The notes under the pieces: model-generated
Told to the model about the DNA's origin: nothing
What the model saw: only the letters and a program-made list of their open reading frames with translations
Database searches by the model: none
Assembly: GCA_028874335.1 (NCBI GenBank)
Contig: JAPPJY010000096.1
Span: forward strand, 80,478-144,477
Direction: 5' to 3'
DNA length: 64,000 nucleotides
Source of the DNA: Gemmatimonadota bacterium
GTDB lineage: Bacteria; Latescibacterota; UBA2968; GCA-2709665
Shown: positions 1 through 7,759 of the stretch, piece after piece
How positions within the stretch are numbered: position 1 is the stretch's first letter
How the letters are laid out: every line of letters starts with the position of its first letter
Made by a program: the position numbers and the translations under genes

Positions 1-2
1 AC

Positions 3-923
3 GCGCAATCGCACCTGCAGATGATCGCGGACGAACCGCGACTTCGGCTGGCGGGCATCGCGGAACTCGATGAAGAGCGCTTGCGCAGGAACCGTGCGGA
101 ATGGTCGCCCGAGCAGGCCTTCGTCGACTATCGACAGATGCTGGACGCGTGCGCGCCGGACCTCGTGTACGTCGTCACCAATCCGGGTCATCTGCTTCCC
201 ATCGTCATCGATTGCCTGAGCCGGGGTATCCACACCTCGGTGGAGAAGTCGCCCGGAATGAACGTGGACGAGACCTCTCAGATGGCGCGCGCCGCCCGGG
301 ATAGCGACGGCAAGGGCATCGTGTCCTTCAACCGTCGATACTATCCCCAGGTGCTGGCCGTCCTGCGGCGCATCCAGGCCGGCGGGGGCGCGGTACACGT
401 CGCGGCCACCTACAACAAGCCGTTGAGCCAATTTAAAGACGCAACGCCTGACCCGGTGATCTGCGACGCCATCCACCACGTGGACCTGATCCGCTGGTTA
501 GCCGGTACCGGCCCGGAGGAAGCGGCGATACCGGTGGAGGTGCGGGGGATGGTGCAGGACGGCGAGCGCCCCGTGTGCCATCGCCACAATGCCGTGGTCC
601 GTTTCGACACGGGCGCATTCGGCGTATTGATGAGCCACTACGGCGTGGGCTATCGCATTCAGCGGGCCGAGGTACACGCCGAGGATCTGTCGGTGTATCT
701 GGATCTGACGAGGGCGCCGAAGGTGGAGGGATATGAGCGGGGCGAGGCATTTTCAGTGGGCGACGACGAAATCGAGGCCGTGGGCGGGGCGGGTTTCAAC
801 GAGGTCGTCCACTTCGTCGACTGCATTCTGGAAGACCGCACGCCATGGTCGACCCTGGACGACGCCGTGCAGACCATGCGCCTGTGCGAGGCCATCCGCG
901 CCGGGCACGTAGGGGAGTTGTAG
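3..923 (+). CDS. Gfo/Idh/MocA family oxidoreductase, 5'-truncated by window edge
   Basis: Probable NAD(P)-dependent sugar or polyol dehydrogenase. The reading frame is open to the window edge (A-Q-S-H-L-Q before the first Met at 21), and the residues there match the region just after the family's N-terminal GxGxxG dinucleotide motif, so the true start lies upstream. Seen: strand/helix pattern LAGIAELDEERL, PDLVYVVTNPGHLLPIV, the EKP-like VEKSPGMN (family lysine loop, here EKSP), and DPVICDAIHHVDLIRWLAG, which carries the Asp/His pair usual at the active site. The C-terminal alpha/beta domain is complete to GHVGEL. The substrate cannot be told. It is convergent with permease 1. A second, unrelated member of the family lies at 54577-55773. 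Confidence 0.85.
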   Translation, partial: AQSHLQMIADEPRLRLAGIAELDEERLRRNRAEWSPEQAFVDYRQMLDACAPDLVYVVTNPGHLLPIVIDCLSRGIHTSVEKSPGMNVDETSQMARAARDSDGKGIVSFNRRYYPQVLAVLRRIQAGGGAVHVAATYNKPLSQFKDATPDPVICDAIHHVDLIRWLAGTGPEEAAIPVEVRGMVQDGERPVCHRHNAVVRFDTGAFGVLMSHYGVGYRIQRAEVHAEDLSVYLDLTRAPKVEGYERGEAFSVGDDEIEAVGGAGFNEVVHFVDCILEDRTPWSTLDDAVQTMRLCEAIRAGHVGEL

Positions 924-1005
924 AGGTGCGGCTCTCGCGTCGATCGCGATAGGAAAGTGGGTCGTCTACCATGGTCGGCTGTTGATTCAAGACCCGTAGA
1001 GTTCG

Positions 1006-3423
1006 TCACTCGTACCGCAACGCGTCCACGGGATTTGCCAGTGCGGCCTTCACTGACTGGGCGCCCACGGCGAGCATGGCGGTTCCGAGCGCAAGAACGC
1101 CGCAAAGGATGAAAACTCCGGGCTCAGGATCGATCCTGTAGGCGAAATTCTGAAGCCAGCCGTTCATTATGTAGTAGGCTACCGGCCAGGCCAGCAGATT
1201 GGCGACCAGAACCAGCTTTGCGAACTCGCCGGAAAGCAGAAGAACGAGGCGCGAGACTGAGCCGCCGAGCGCCTTGCGGATACCCACCTCCCTGGTTCGC
1301 CGCGTTACGGACAGTGACGCCAGCCCGAGTAGTCCCAGACAGGAAATCAGGATCGCGAAGAGAAACGTGTATCCCGTAATCCTGAACCATCGATCTTCAT
1401 TCCGGTACTGGTGGGCGAGATTGTCCTCCAGGAAGGAATAGTTAAATGGCTCGTCTGACGACACTGTCTCCCATGTCTTCCGCAGAAAGTCGATCGTACC
1501 GGCAATATCCTCGGGCCGAATCCGGATCAGAACGAACGGTCCCCACGAGCGGGGTCCCGTGTGAAGCAACAACGGTTCGATGTTTCTGTAAAGGGATTCG
1601 AAATGAAAATCCTTCACAACGCCGATGACGGTCGGTTCACCCATCTGCTCCCAACCCAGATTGCGCAGGGTTCTCCCCACAGGATCCTCCCACCCCAGTA
1701 TTTCCGCAAACTTCTCATTCACAAGCGCATACGAAGTAGAATCAGTGGAAGACGCTGGTGGTATATTGCGTCCTGCGACGAGCCCGATGTCCATGGTCTC
1801 GAGATAGTCTGAATCTATCCTGATGACCCGAACGTCAAGTCGCTTCCCGTCTTCTTTTTCCATACCAAACGAACTGTAGCCGGTCGTAAACGCCCGGTCG
1901 CTGATGGTTGCGCTGACAACCCGAGGAGATCTTAGCACTTCCGCTTTATATCTTTCACTGAATGCATCCGAGTCCACCACCATGGCGGGAACAACCACAA
2001 CCAGTTCCTCGCGATACCCGAGATCCTTTTCTCTCGTGTAGTTGAGTTGCCGGATCATAATCGCGCCGCCGATCATAAGCGCAATCGAAAGCGCATACTG
2101 CACAACCACCAGAACGCGCGTGACTGCGTTCCGCCCACCCAGCCGCACCCGGCCTTTGAGCACTTCTACTGTGTGAAGATTGGGTAGTACGACAGCCGGG
2201 TAACTGCCCGCGGCCAGCCCCGCAACGCCTGCAAGACACAGAAAAGCCAGCACGGTCCTCCAACTGTCCAGATAGGGGATGCTGAGATTTTTGCGCGCCA
2301 GCTCGTTGAAGACAGGGAGAAACATCTCGGAGAGGGCGACAGCCATCGCCAGGGCAATCACGCTCAATAACAGCGCCTCACCCCAGAACTGACGCATGAG
2401 TTGCACCGGCTGCGCGCCCATCGCTTTGCGCATTCCCACTTCCCGGGCGCGTTTTACGGACCTGCCGACCGCCAGGGTCATGTAATTGATACCCGCAATA
2501 GCAAGCACCAACAGCGCAAGCCCGGAAAGTACGTATGAATAGACGATGCTGCCGCCGGCTTCATACGAGTTTCTCCTGACCTCATTGTTCAGGTATACGT
2601 CCCGCAGCGGCTGGAGACGCAGCAAAAACCCGTCCTCTGTATCTCTGACGCGGCCGTATGATTTGAAACCTCGAATCCTTCTGCCCAGGTACTTATCGGC
2701 GAAGGGAGGGAATGCCGCTGCCAGCGCGTCCGCATCCTGTCCTTCAGTGATTTGTACGTACACTGAGGACTTCCCATCTATTTCGTCCGTATTGATACCA
2801 TAATTGCCGTGGTATTCGATTGGAATGAGAAGGCTGAACTTCAGGCTGGAGGTCTCCGGAACGTCCCGCATCACCCCGGTAACGGCGAACGGCTTGCCAC
2901 CAAGGAACAGTGGTTTCCCGAGCGCCGCCGCGTACCCGCCATCCAGATTGCCGTAGAGCCTGCGGGCAACGGTCTTGCTTATCACGGCTCCGTCCAGCCG
3001 TTGGAAGGCTGTCGCAGGGTCTCCGGCCAGGAGCGGGAATGAGAATATCTCCAGAAAGTCGGGTTCCACCATGCCGAAGGATTCTTTAAAGAAATTCTTC
3101 TGATACGATACTTGTGACCGTGAACGAATAAATCCGGTTGCCCGCTCGACTCCCGGGAATTCCTCTTTCAGCGATGCAGCGAGCGTCGTGGGAAGTAGCG
3201 TGGAATACCCGACGCTGCCGTCTGGCCTGGTTTCCTTCACGAACACCCGGAAAATGCGGTCGGCATTTTCGTGGAAGGCATCGTACTGCCACTCGTGTCT
3301 GACGTAGAGAAAGATCAGAATACAGCACGCAAGGCCCACTGCCAGCCCGAACACGTTGATGAACGCGTACAGCTTCTGCCGGAGCAGGTGTCGCACGGCC
3401 ACGATCAGGTAGTTGCGGAACAT
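1006..3423 (-). CDS. ABC transporter permease 1 (MacB/FtsX type, 805 aa)
   Basis: Inner-membrane permease of the MacB/FtsX class (mechanotransmission or lipoprotein/peptide export families). Plan, shared by all twelve paralogues in the window: TM1 at residues ~20-42; periplasmic MacB-like core domain (~43-290); TM2 ~296-318; the FtsX coupling motif REVGMRKAMGAQ (327-338); TM3 ~349-369; TM4 ~390-412; TM5 ~435-457; a second periplasmic domain; TM6 ~683-705; a second coupling motif REVGIRKALGGS (711-722); TM7 ~735-753; TM8 ~768-788; terminal signature ANPVDALRYE. It is thus a fused double FtsX unit with no ATPase domain of its own. The start has a GAGGA Shine-Dalgarno 7 nt upstream. It lies 99 bp downstream of the only ABC ATPase gene, as last gene of the P1 operon, so this permease is the most secure partner of that ATPase. 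Confidence 0.95.
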   Translation of the reverse strand: MFRNYLIVAVRHLLRQKLYAFINVFGLAVGLACCILIFLYVRHEWQYDAFHENADRIFRVFVKETRPDGSVGYSTLLPTTLAASLKEEFPGVERATGFIRSRSQVSYQKNFFKESFGMVEPDFLEIFSFPLLAGDPATAFQRLDGAVISKTVARRLYGNLDGGYAAALGKPLFLGGKPFAVTGVMRDVPETSSLKFSLLIPIEYHGNYGINTDEIDGKSSVYVQITEGQDADALAAAFPPFADKYLGRRIRGFKSYGRVRDTEDGFLLRLQPLRDVYLNNEVRRNSYEAGGSIVYSYVLSGLALLVLAIAGINYMTLAVGRSVKRAREVGMRKAMGAQPVQLMRQFWGEALLLSVIALAMAVALSEMFLPVFNELARKNLSIPYLDSWRTVLAFLCLAGVAGLAAGSYPAVVLPNLHTVEVLKGRVRLGGRNAVTRVLVVVQYALSIALMIGGAIMIRQLNYTREKDLGYREELVVVVPAMVVDSDAFSERYKAEVLRSPRVVSATISDRAFTTGYSSFGMEKEDGKRLDVRVIRIDSDYLETMDIGLVAGRNIPPASSTDSTSYALVNEKFAEILGWEDPVGRTLRNLGWEQMGEPTVIGVVKDFHFESLYRNIEPLLLHTGPRSWGPFVLIRIRPEDIAGTIDFLRKTWETVSSDEPFNYSFLEDNLAHQYRNEDRWFRITGYTFLFAILISCLGLLGLASLSVTRRTREVGIRKALGGSVSRLVLLLSGEFAKLVLVANLLAWPVAYYIMNGWLQNFAYRIDPEPGVFILCGVLALGTAMLAVGAQSVKAALANPVDALRYE

Positions 3424-3522
3424 TCAGATTCCTCAAGGACCCACAAGGGTGGGTGGATCGATCACCAGATGGATCGAATCCGACCTCGTTACGAGTATCA
3501 CATCGGCGCAGCTTGCATGCAC

Positions 3523-4212
3523 TTAATTCGGCGCTTGTTCCTTGATGTTCTCCGACACGACGTGGCCGTCGAACAGGTGAACGACGCGGTGGGCGAATCC
3601 GGCGTCGTGCGCTTTGTGCGTCACCATGACGATGGTCGTCCCGTTCTTGTTCAACTCCGTCAGCAATCCCATGACCTCGTTGCCATTGGCGGAGTCCAGA
3701 TTCCCTGTGGGCTCGTCCGCAAGGATGATCTTCGGATTCGAGATGACCGCCCGCGCCACGGCCACGCGCTGCTGTTGGCCGCCTGACAGCTGTTGCGGGA
3801 AGTGCTTCTCGCGGTGCTTGATGCCCATATACTCCATGGATTCGTCCACGCGCTTCCTGCGTTCTTTGGACGGCATCTTCAGGTACAGGAGCGGCAGTTC
3901 GATATTTTCGGCAACGGTCAGTTCGTCGATCAGATTAAAACTCTGAAATACGAAGCCGATATTCTCTTTCCGGGTATCGGCTCTTTGCCGCTCCGAATGG
4001 CCGGAGACCTCCACGTCGTTCAGGAAGTATTCTCCATCCGTCGGATTGTCCAGCAGCCCCAGGACGTTCAGGAGCGTGGACTTGCCGCAACCCGACGGCC
4101 CCATCACCGCCACGAACTCGCCTTCATTGATCTCAAGATTGACGTTGCGGAGCGCTGTAGTCTCCACCTCCTCGGTGCGGTAGACTTTCTGCAGGTTGAC
4201 TGTTTTGATCAT
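3523..4212 (-). CDS. ABC transporter ATP-binding protein (LolD/MacB-type, 229 aa)
   Basis: Cytoplasmic ATPase that would drive FtsX-type permeases. Motifs in order: Walker A GPSGCGKST (~39-47), Q-loop FVFQSFNLI, signature LSGGQQQR, Walker B IILADEPTGNLD, switch histidine in MVTHKA. Length and the EPTGNLD sequence fit the LolD/MacB/YknY class. The start has AAAGGAG 7 nt upstream. It is the only ABC ATPase in the 64 kb, against twelve complete permease genes. The leader separating it from the adaptor gene is occupied by the four-helix-bundle element, so its transcription from P1 must cross that insertion. Confidence 0.95.
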   Translation of the reverse strand: MIKTVNLQKVYRTEEVETTALRNVNLEINEGEFVAVMGPSGCGKSTLLNVLGLLDNPTDGEYFLNDVEVSGHSERQRADTRKENIGFVFQSFNLIDELTVAENIELPLLYLKMPSKERRKRVDESMEYMGIKHREKHFPQQLSGGQQQRVAVARAVISNPKIILADEPTGNLDSANGNEVMGLLTELNKNGTTIVMVTHKAHDAGFAHRVVHLFDGHVVSENIKEQAPN

Positions 4213-4229
4213 CTCGGTGCTCCTTTCGA

Positions 4230-4625
4230 AATAAAGCTGTCAGCTATCAGCCGTCAGCTGTCAGCCAACAACCGGTTCAAGTGAATCCCCGAAGGGTCTA
4301 AAATCACACGTGGAAACCAAGTGATAAGTTCTCCGTTTGAGGAAGGCCGATTGTGCTTTCGCCAAAGTCCTTTATCATCGCTACTCCTTTCTTCGCTGTT
4401 TGTTGGTCGATTCAAAACCAGCTATCAGCCATTAGCTGTTAGCTCTCAGCTTTAAAATCGGTTCATGTCATGCATTTAGACGCAGGGCGCGATCGTAATC
4501 TCGATTTCCGCGACCTCCAGGCTGATCTGCTTGCCTCTCATTAGATTCGACCATATTCGAGTCCTTGCGCCGAATGACATAGGTTTTCCATCCGGGTTTA
4601 AGCTGATTGCTGACCGCTGAGAGCC
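4230..4625. repeat. Copy A of ~0.4 kb direct duplication flanking the four-helix-bundle gene
   Basis: Non-coding spacer between ATPase start and the four-helix-bundle stop. It shares its whole layout, in the same orientation, with 5020-5425: a cluster of GCTGA-type short repeats (CAGCTATCAGCCGTCAGC), a block with ..TTTTCCGTTTGAG.AG..CGATTGT, another GCTATCAGCC cluster, then a well conserved ~120-bp block (TTTAAAATCGG, CATGCATTT, GACGCAGG, ATCTGCTTGCCTCTCATTAG, CGACCATATTCGAG). On the minus strand the conserved block holds short open frames starting ATGGTCGAA and ATGAGAGGCAAG. Substitutions between the copies show no clear coding pattern. Confidence 0.85.
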
Positions 4626-4630
4626 CAATT

Positions 4631-5002
4631 TCAGCTTGCCTGCCGATCCATTTCAATTCTTGAGATCAAGGCTGAGAGCATTCTCTTGATCTCCATGATT
4701 TCCTGACTGATGTGTTCGTAATCCAGGTCGCTTTGCCAGTACCCAAGGTCCTGGGCGAGATGACATTGGTATTCAAGTTCACTTGCAGAACCCATTGCGA
4801 AGCTCAAGAATCTACCGAATTCGGCGTCACCCTTCCGGCCACAGCCTTCAGCGATATTTGAAGGGATTGATATCGCGGATCGCCTCAATTGGGAAACCAG
4901 GCCGTACTGTTCTTCCCTTGGAAAGTCCCTGGATTTCCTGTAAATGGTCAAAACAAGATTATGCGCTTTGTTCCAGACCTGTAATCTCCTGTAATCCTGC
5001 AT
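4631..5002 (-). CDS. S23/IVP-type four-helix-bundle protein (123 aa)
   Basis: Small all-helical protein of the family first described from 23S rRNA intervening sequences and related to Avd of diversity-generating retroelements. Seen: the N-terminal L-x-VWNKAHNLVLTIYRKSRDFPREEQYGLVSQLRRSAISIPSNIAEG signature spread over residues 7-53, a GRKGDAEFGRFLSFAMGSASELEYQ helix, and a C-terminal amphipathic helix. The start has AGGAG 6 nt upstream. No reverse transcriptase, variable repeat or rRNA is nearby, so it is neither a DGR nor an rRNA insert. Flanking by a direct duplication and GCTGATAGCT-like repeats, in the middle of an operon, indicates a mobile or formerly mobile insert. The molecular function of such stand-alone members is unknown. 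Confidence 0.9.
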   Translation of the reverse strand: MQDYRRLQVWNKAHNLVLTIYRKSRDFPREEQYGLVSQLRRSAISIPSNIAEGCGRKGDAEFGRFLSFAMGSASELEYQCHLAQDLGYWQSDLDYEHISQEIMEIKRMLSALISRIEMDRQAS

Positions 5003-5019
5003 TGCGTCTCCTGGCGGGA

Positions 5020-5425
5020 AAAAAACAGCTATCAGCCGTCAGCTTTCAGCTCTCAGCCAAAAACAAGATCACATCAATCTTTGAAGAGTCGTATATCATA
5101 TGGGAAACCACACCATAGGTTTTCCGTTTGAGAAGGAGCGATTGTCCCATCGCATGTAGCCGTCATCTCCGGCAATCCTCTCCAGCTTTTGTGATGATCG
5201 AATCAAAACCAGCTATCAGCCAATAGCAGTTAATTCTCAGCTTTAAAATCGGCTAATGTCATGCATTTTGACGCAGGTCGCGGTCGTAATCTCGATTTCC
5301 GCTACCTCCGGACTGATCTGCTTGCCTCTCATTAGCTTCGACCATATTCGAGACCCAGAGCCGAATGACATCGGTATCCTGTCAAGGTTCTGGCTGACGG
5401 CTGATAGCTGATAGCTGATAGCTTG
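5020..5425. repeat. Copy B of the duplication flanking the four-helix-bundle gene
   Basis: Counterpart of 4230-4625, lying between the four-helix-bundle start and the adaptor stop. It ends in a tandem GGCTGATAGCTGATAGCTGATAGC-type tract only 5 bp from the adaptor stop codon. Because copy A abuts the ATPase start and copy B abuts the adaptor stop, one copy probably represents the ancestral adaptor-ATPase spacer (or element end) and the other arose on insertion. Confidence 0.85.
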
Positions 5426-5429
5426 TCAA

Positions 5430-6872
5430 TCACCGCTGCAGTACGAGTTTATCGATTTCCTCATAATTCTCATACGACGAGGTCACCACTCGTTCGCCCG
5501 GTGAAAGGCCGTCGAGCACTTCGAAATACTCGGGGTTCTGGCGACCGATGCGGACATCGCGCCGGACGGCCAGGTCTCCCTCCACCACGAAGACCCAATT
5601 GCCGCCGGTGGTCTGATAAAAACCGCCCCTCGGCAGCAGCAGCGCTTCTTCGGGCGCGTCCAGCTCCAGTCGAATCTGCTCCGTCTGCCCGCGGCGAATG
5701 CTTCGAGGCGCTTCACCCACGAACACCATGTCAACCTCGAACTGCCCCTCCTTCACCTCGGGGAAGACCCGGCGGATTTTCAACGCGAATGTCTCCTCGT
5801 CGATTTCAATCGTCCCCCTGAGCCCCGCTGTAATCCTCGTAATGTAGAATTCATCGATGGCCGCACGCATCTTGTACGCGTCGAGAACGTCGACCTGACC
5901 GATGCTGGTTCCCTTCCCGATCAGTTTGCCGATCTCGGCGTTGAGTTGTGACAGTTGCCCTGCGATCGGCGCGCGGACGGTCAGGTTTCTCAATGGCCGC
6001 CGTACGTCATCCAGTTGAAGCTGCAGGCTCTTTGCGCGCTTCTGCAGGGCAGCGAGTTCATTGGCGCGATACATGGAGTCGCGGCGAATGGTCTCCACCA
6101 TGAACACCTTGAGCTTCTGCGCGTGTTCGTACTTTTCTTTTGCCTCGTTGAATTTGTCTCGCGAGGCGAGGTTGTTCTCGAACAGCGCTCTCTCTTTTCG
6201 AAAGTCGCGTTCCGACTTCTGAAGTTCCAGTTCAATGTCCATCAGGGAGCGCTTGCGCTGGATATCCTGGATCTCCTGGTTCAGACGGGTGTTTTCCATC
6301 CTGTTGATCTGCTCGAACAGCTGCGCTTCCTGGCTCAACACCGTCTGTTCCAGTGTGGGGTTCGACATCCGCAGGATTGGCGTGCCCCGGTCGACCATCG
6401 CCCCCACTTCCAGGTAAATCTCTTCAACCTGCCCGCCCTCCAGCGCATCCAGGTAATGTGTCTGAATGGGCATCACCGTGCCGCGCTGCGGGATGAACTC
6501 CTGGAAGGGACCGATGGTGACCTCGGATATCGTGATTCGCTCCGCCTGCACGTTGAGCCTGGCGCTGTGGTCGCCGAATATGGCCATATAGAGCACCAGA
6601 CCCACAAAGCCGGTGACCGCCCCTGCAGTAATGATGCGCTTCGGCGTCAACAGCTTCTTCTCGATCTTTCGGTCCATGCCCCCGGTTGGTATTTCGCGCT
6701 CAGACGCGGAAGTACCCGGATTCACGAAACCAGGGACCGGTTTGTCTCCGCCTACCGAGTCCGCCGGACCTTGAGACGCCTCCCGATCGGAAGCCTGCCG
6801 CTTGGACGCCGCTCCCTCGCGATTCAGCCTCAACACGCGTCCCTCTTCCTTCTCTGGTTTTTGCTCTTCCAT
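5430..6872 (-). CDS. HlyD/MacA-type periplasmic adaptor (membrane fusion protein, 480 aa)
   Basis: Adaptor that would link the ABC permease to the outer envelope. Layout: a charged N-terminal stretch of ~65 residues (EEQKPEKEEGRVLRLNRE..), one TM helix (ITAGAVTGFVGLVLYMAIFG, ~82-101), lipoyl-like half-motif (GGQVEEIYLEVGAMVDRGTPILRM), a long alpha-hairpin coiled coil (~175-290), the second lipoyl half (LTVRAPIAGQLSQLNAEIGKLIGKG), then beta-barrel and membrane-proximal domains. The family normally begins near MDRKIEKKLLTPKR (Met66, position 6677), so the first 65 residues are either an unusual cytoplasmic extension or a mis-set start: a GGAGG lies ~16 nt before Met1, while only a run of Gs too close to the codon precedes Met66. 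It sits 61 bp after the ECF sigma gene. No TolC-like protein is in the window. Confidence 0.92.
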   Translation of the reverse strand: MEEQKPEKEEGRVLRLNREGAASKRQASDREASQGPADSVGGDKPVPGFVNPGTSASEREIPTGGMDRKIEKKLLTPKRIITAGAVTGFVGLVLYMAIFGDHSARLNVQAERITISEVTIGPFQEFIPQRGTVMPIQTHYLDALEGGQVEEIYLEVGAMVDRGTPILRMSNPTLEQTVLSQEAQLFEQINRMENTRLNQEIQDIQRKRSLMDIELELQKSERDFRKERALFENNLASRDKFNEAKEKYEHAQKLKVFMVETIRRDSMYRANELAALQKRAKSLQLQLDDVRRPLRNLTVRAPIAGQLSQLNAEIGKLIGKGTSIGQVDVLDAYKMRAAIDEFYITRITAGLRGTIEIDEETFALKIRRVFPEVKEGQFEVDMVFVGEAPRSIRRGQTEQIRLELDAPEEALLLPRGGFYQTTGGNWVFVVEGDLAVRRDVRIGRQNPEYFEVLDGLSPGERVVTSSYENYEEIDKLVLQR

Positions 6873-6933
6873 CGTTTTGACTTAACGTCCTCCGAAACGC
6901 CGGACTGGAGAATTACGGGATCTCAGGCCGCCG

Positions 6934-7566
6934 CTATGAACTACTCGCCATCCCCTGCCGCTCGACTTCCCGTCTCAAACCCTGCCGCCCCCGGTACATC
7001 CAGACTTTCAGGGTCCCCATCGGTACCTGCAGCTGCTCGGCGATCTCATCGTAGGACCGATCCATAAGATAATGCAGGCAGACCGCTTCGCGATGACGAT
7101 CCGGCAGCGCATTGATGCTCCGCTTCACGATTTCCCTGCGTTCCTTCCGGACCATCGCCGTTTCGGGATCTGCGCCAGCAGCCGGCAGCCAGCGCGCCTG
7201 GATCGCGGGCACGGCATCCTCAATCTCACTCAACCAGGTCTTCCGCCTATTCAGGGACCGCACGTAATTGGTACACTCATTCAAAGCGATGCGCGTGAGC
7301 CACGTGGTGAAAGCGGCCTGTCCGCGAAAATCGGCAAGCCCCTGAAACGCCTTGATGAAGACCATCTGGACCAGGTCCTCGGTCTCGTCCGGGTTCTCTG
7401 AATCGCGGCGCACCAGCGCACGCACCCGGTCGCGGTGCGCCCTGTAAAGGTACGTATAGGCCCACTCGTCGCCTGCAAGCGCCCGATCGATCAGTTCCGC
7501 GTCGGACTCAGGCGTGACGTACAGGTTCCTGCATTCACATTTCATCTCATCGGAAATTGTATTCAC
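6934..7566 (-). CDS. ECF (RpoE-type) RNA polymerase sigma factor (210 aa)
   Basis: Extracytoplasmic-function sigma factor. Region 2: YTYLYRAHRDRVRALVRR..ETEDLVQMVFIKAFQGLADFRG..FTTWLTRIALNECTNYVR. Region 4 helix-turn-helix: LPDRHREAVCLHYLMDRSYDEIAEQLQVPMGTLKVWMYRGRQGLR. It contains an unusual Cys pair near the N-terminus (MKCECRN). The first usable start is GTG at 7566, but the best Shine-Dalgarno (AAGGAG) directly abuts it. An in-frame ATG at 7545 is the alternative, and the true start is unsettled. No anti-sigma gene is adjacent; the next gene is the adaptor. Promoter P1, a sigma-54 promoter, lies ~50 bp upstream, so this ECF factor is itself predicted to depend on sigma-54 and the NtrC-type activator at 49.5 kb. 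Confidence 0.9.
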   Translation of the reverse strand: MNTISDEMKCECRNLYVTPESDAELIDRALAGDEWAYTYLYRAHRDRVRALVRRDSENPDETEDLVQMVFIKAFQGLADFRGQAAFTTWLTRIALNECTNYVRSLNRRKTWLSEIEDAVPAIQARWLPAAGADPETAMVRKERREIVKRSINALPDRHREAVCLHYLMDRSYDEIAEQLQVPMGTLKVWMYRGRQGLRREVERQGMASSS

Positions 7567-7615
7567 TCCTTCTTGTATCGAATTTACGGATTCTGACGGC
7601 CTGGCGGATTAATAA

Positions 7616-7631
7616 AGCGACAACCGTGCCA
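7616..7631 (-). promoter_or_regulatory. Sigma-54 promoter P1 (ECF sigma/adaptor/ATPase/permease 1 operon)
   Basis: Minus-strand TGGCACGGTTGTCGCT: the -24 GG and -12 GC are separated by 10 nt as sigma-54 requires, with a perfect TGGCACG half. The expected transcript start is ~40 nt before the GTG of the ECF gene. The 38-bp operator UAS1 begins 63 bp further upstream, the same spacing as at P2. Confidence 0.85.
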
Positions 7632-7694
7632 ACAGTCATCTGTATATAGATTTCAACTGTTTGTCGTTTATTCTCGCGAAGGGACGTCGAACAA

Positions 7695-7732
7695 GTGTCC
7701 GATTTTGATACACTAATGTCCGAAAACGAACA
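7695..7732. promoter_or_regulatory. UAS1: tandem operator for the NtrC-type activator
   Basis: Two inverted-repeat sites, TGTCCGATTTTGATACA and TGTCCGAAAACGAACA, start 21 bp apart (two helical turns). The same 38-bp arrangement recurs at 15542 and 49294 with only a few substitutions. Position upstream of a sigma-54 promoter marks it as an enhancer (upstream activating sequence). The activator encoded at 49541-50917 is the obvious candidate to bind it. Confidence 0.8.
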
Positions 7733-7759
7733 GCATGGAAGTTGCCGGCAGAGCAAGTT

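Noticed and set aside
4631..5002. Diversity-generating retroelement accessory (Avd) interpretation of the four-helix-bundle gene
   Set aside because: No reverse transcriptase, template repeat or variable repeat within 64 kb.
5955..7067. Long plus-strand frame of 370 codons opposite the adaptor gene
   Set aside because: Shadow of the adaptor and ECF genes; composition is His/Leu/Arg-rich and no domain is recognisable.
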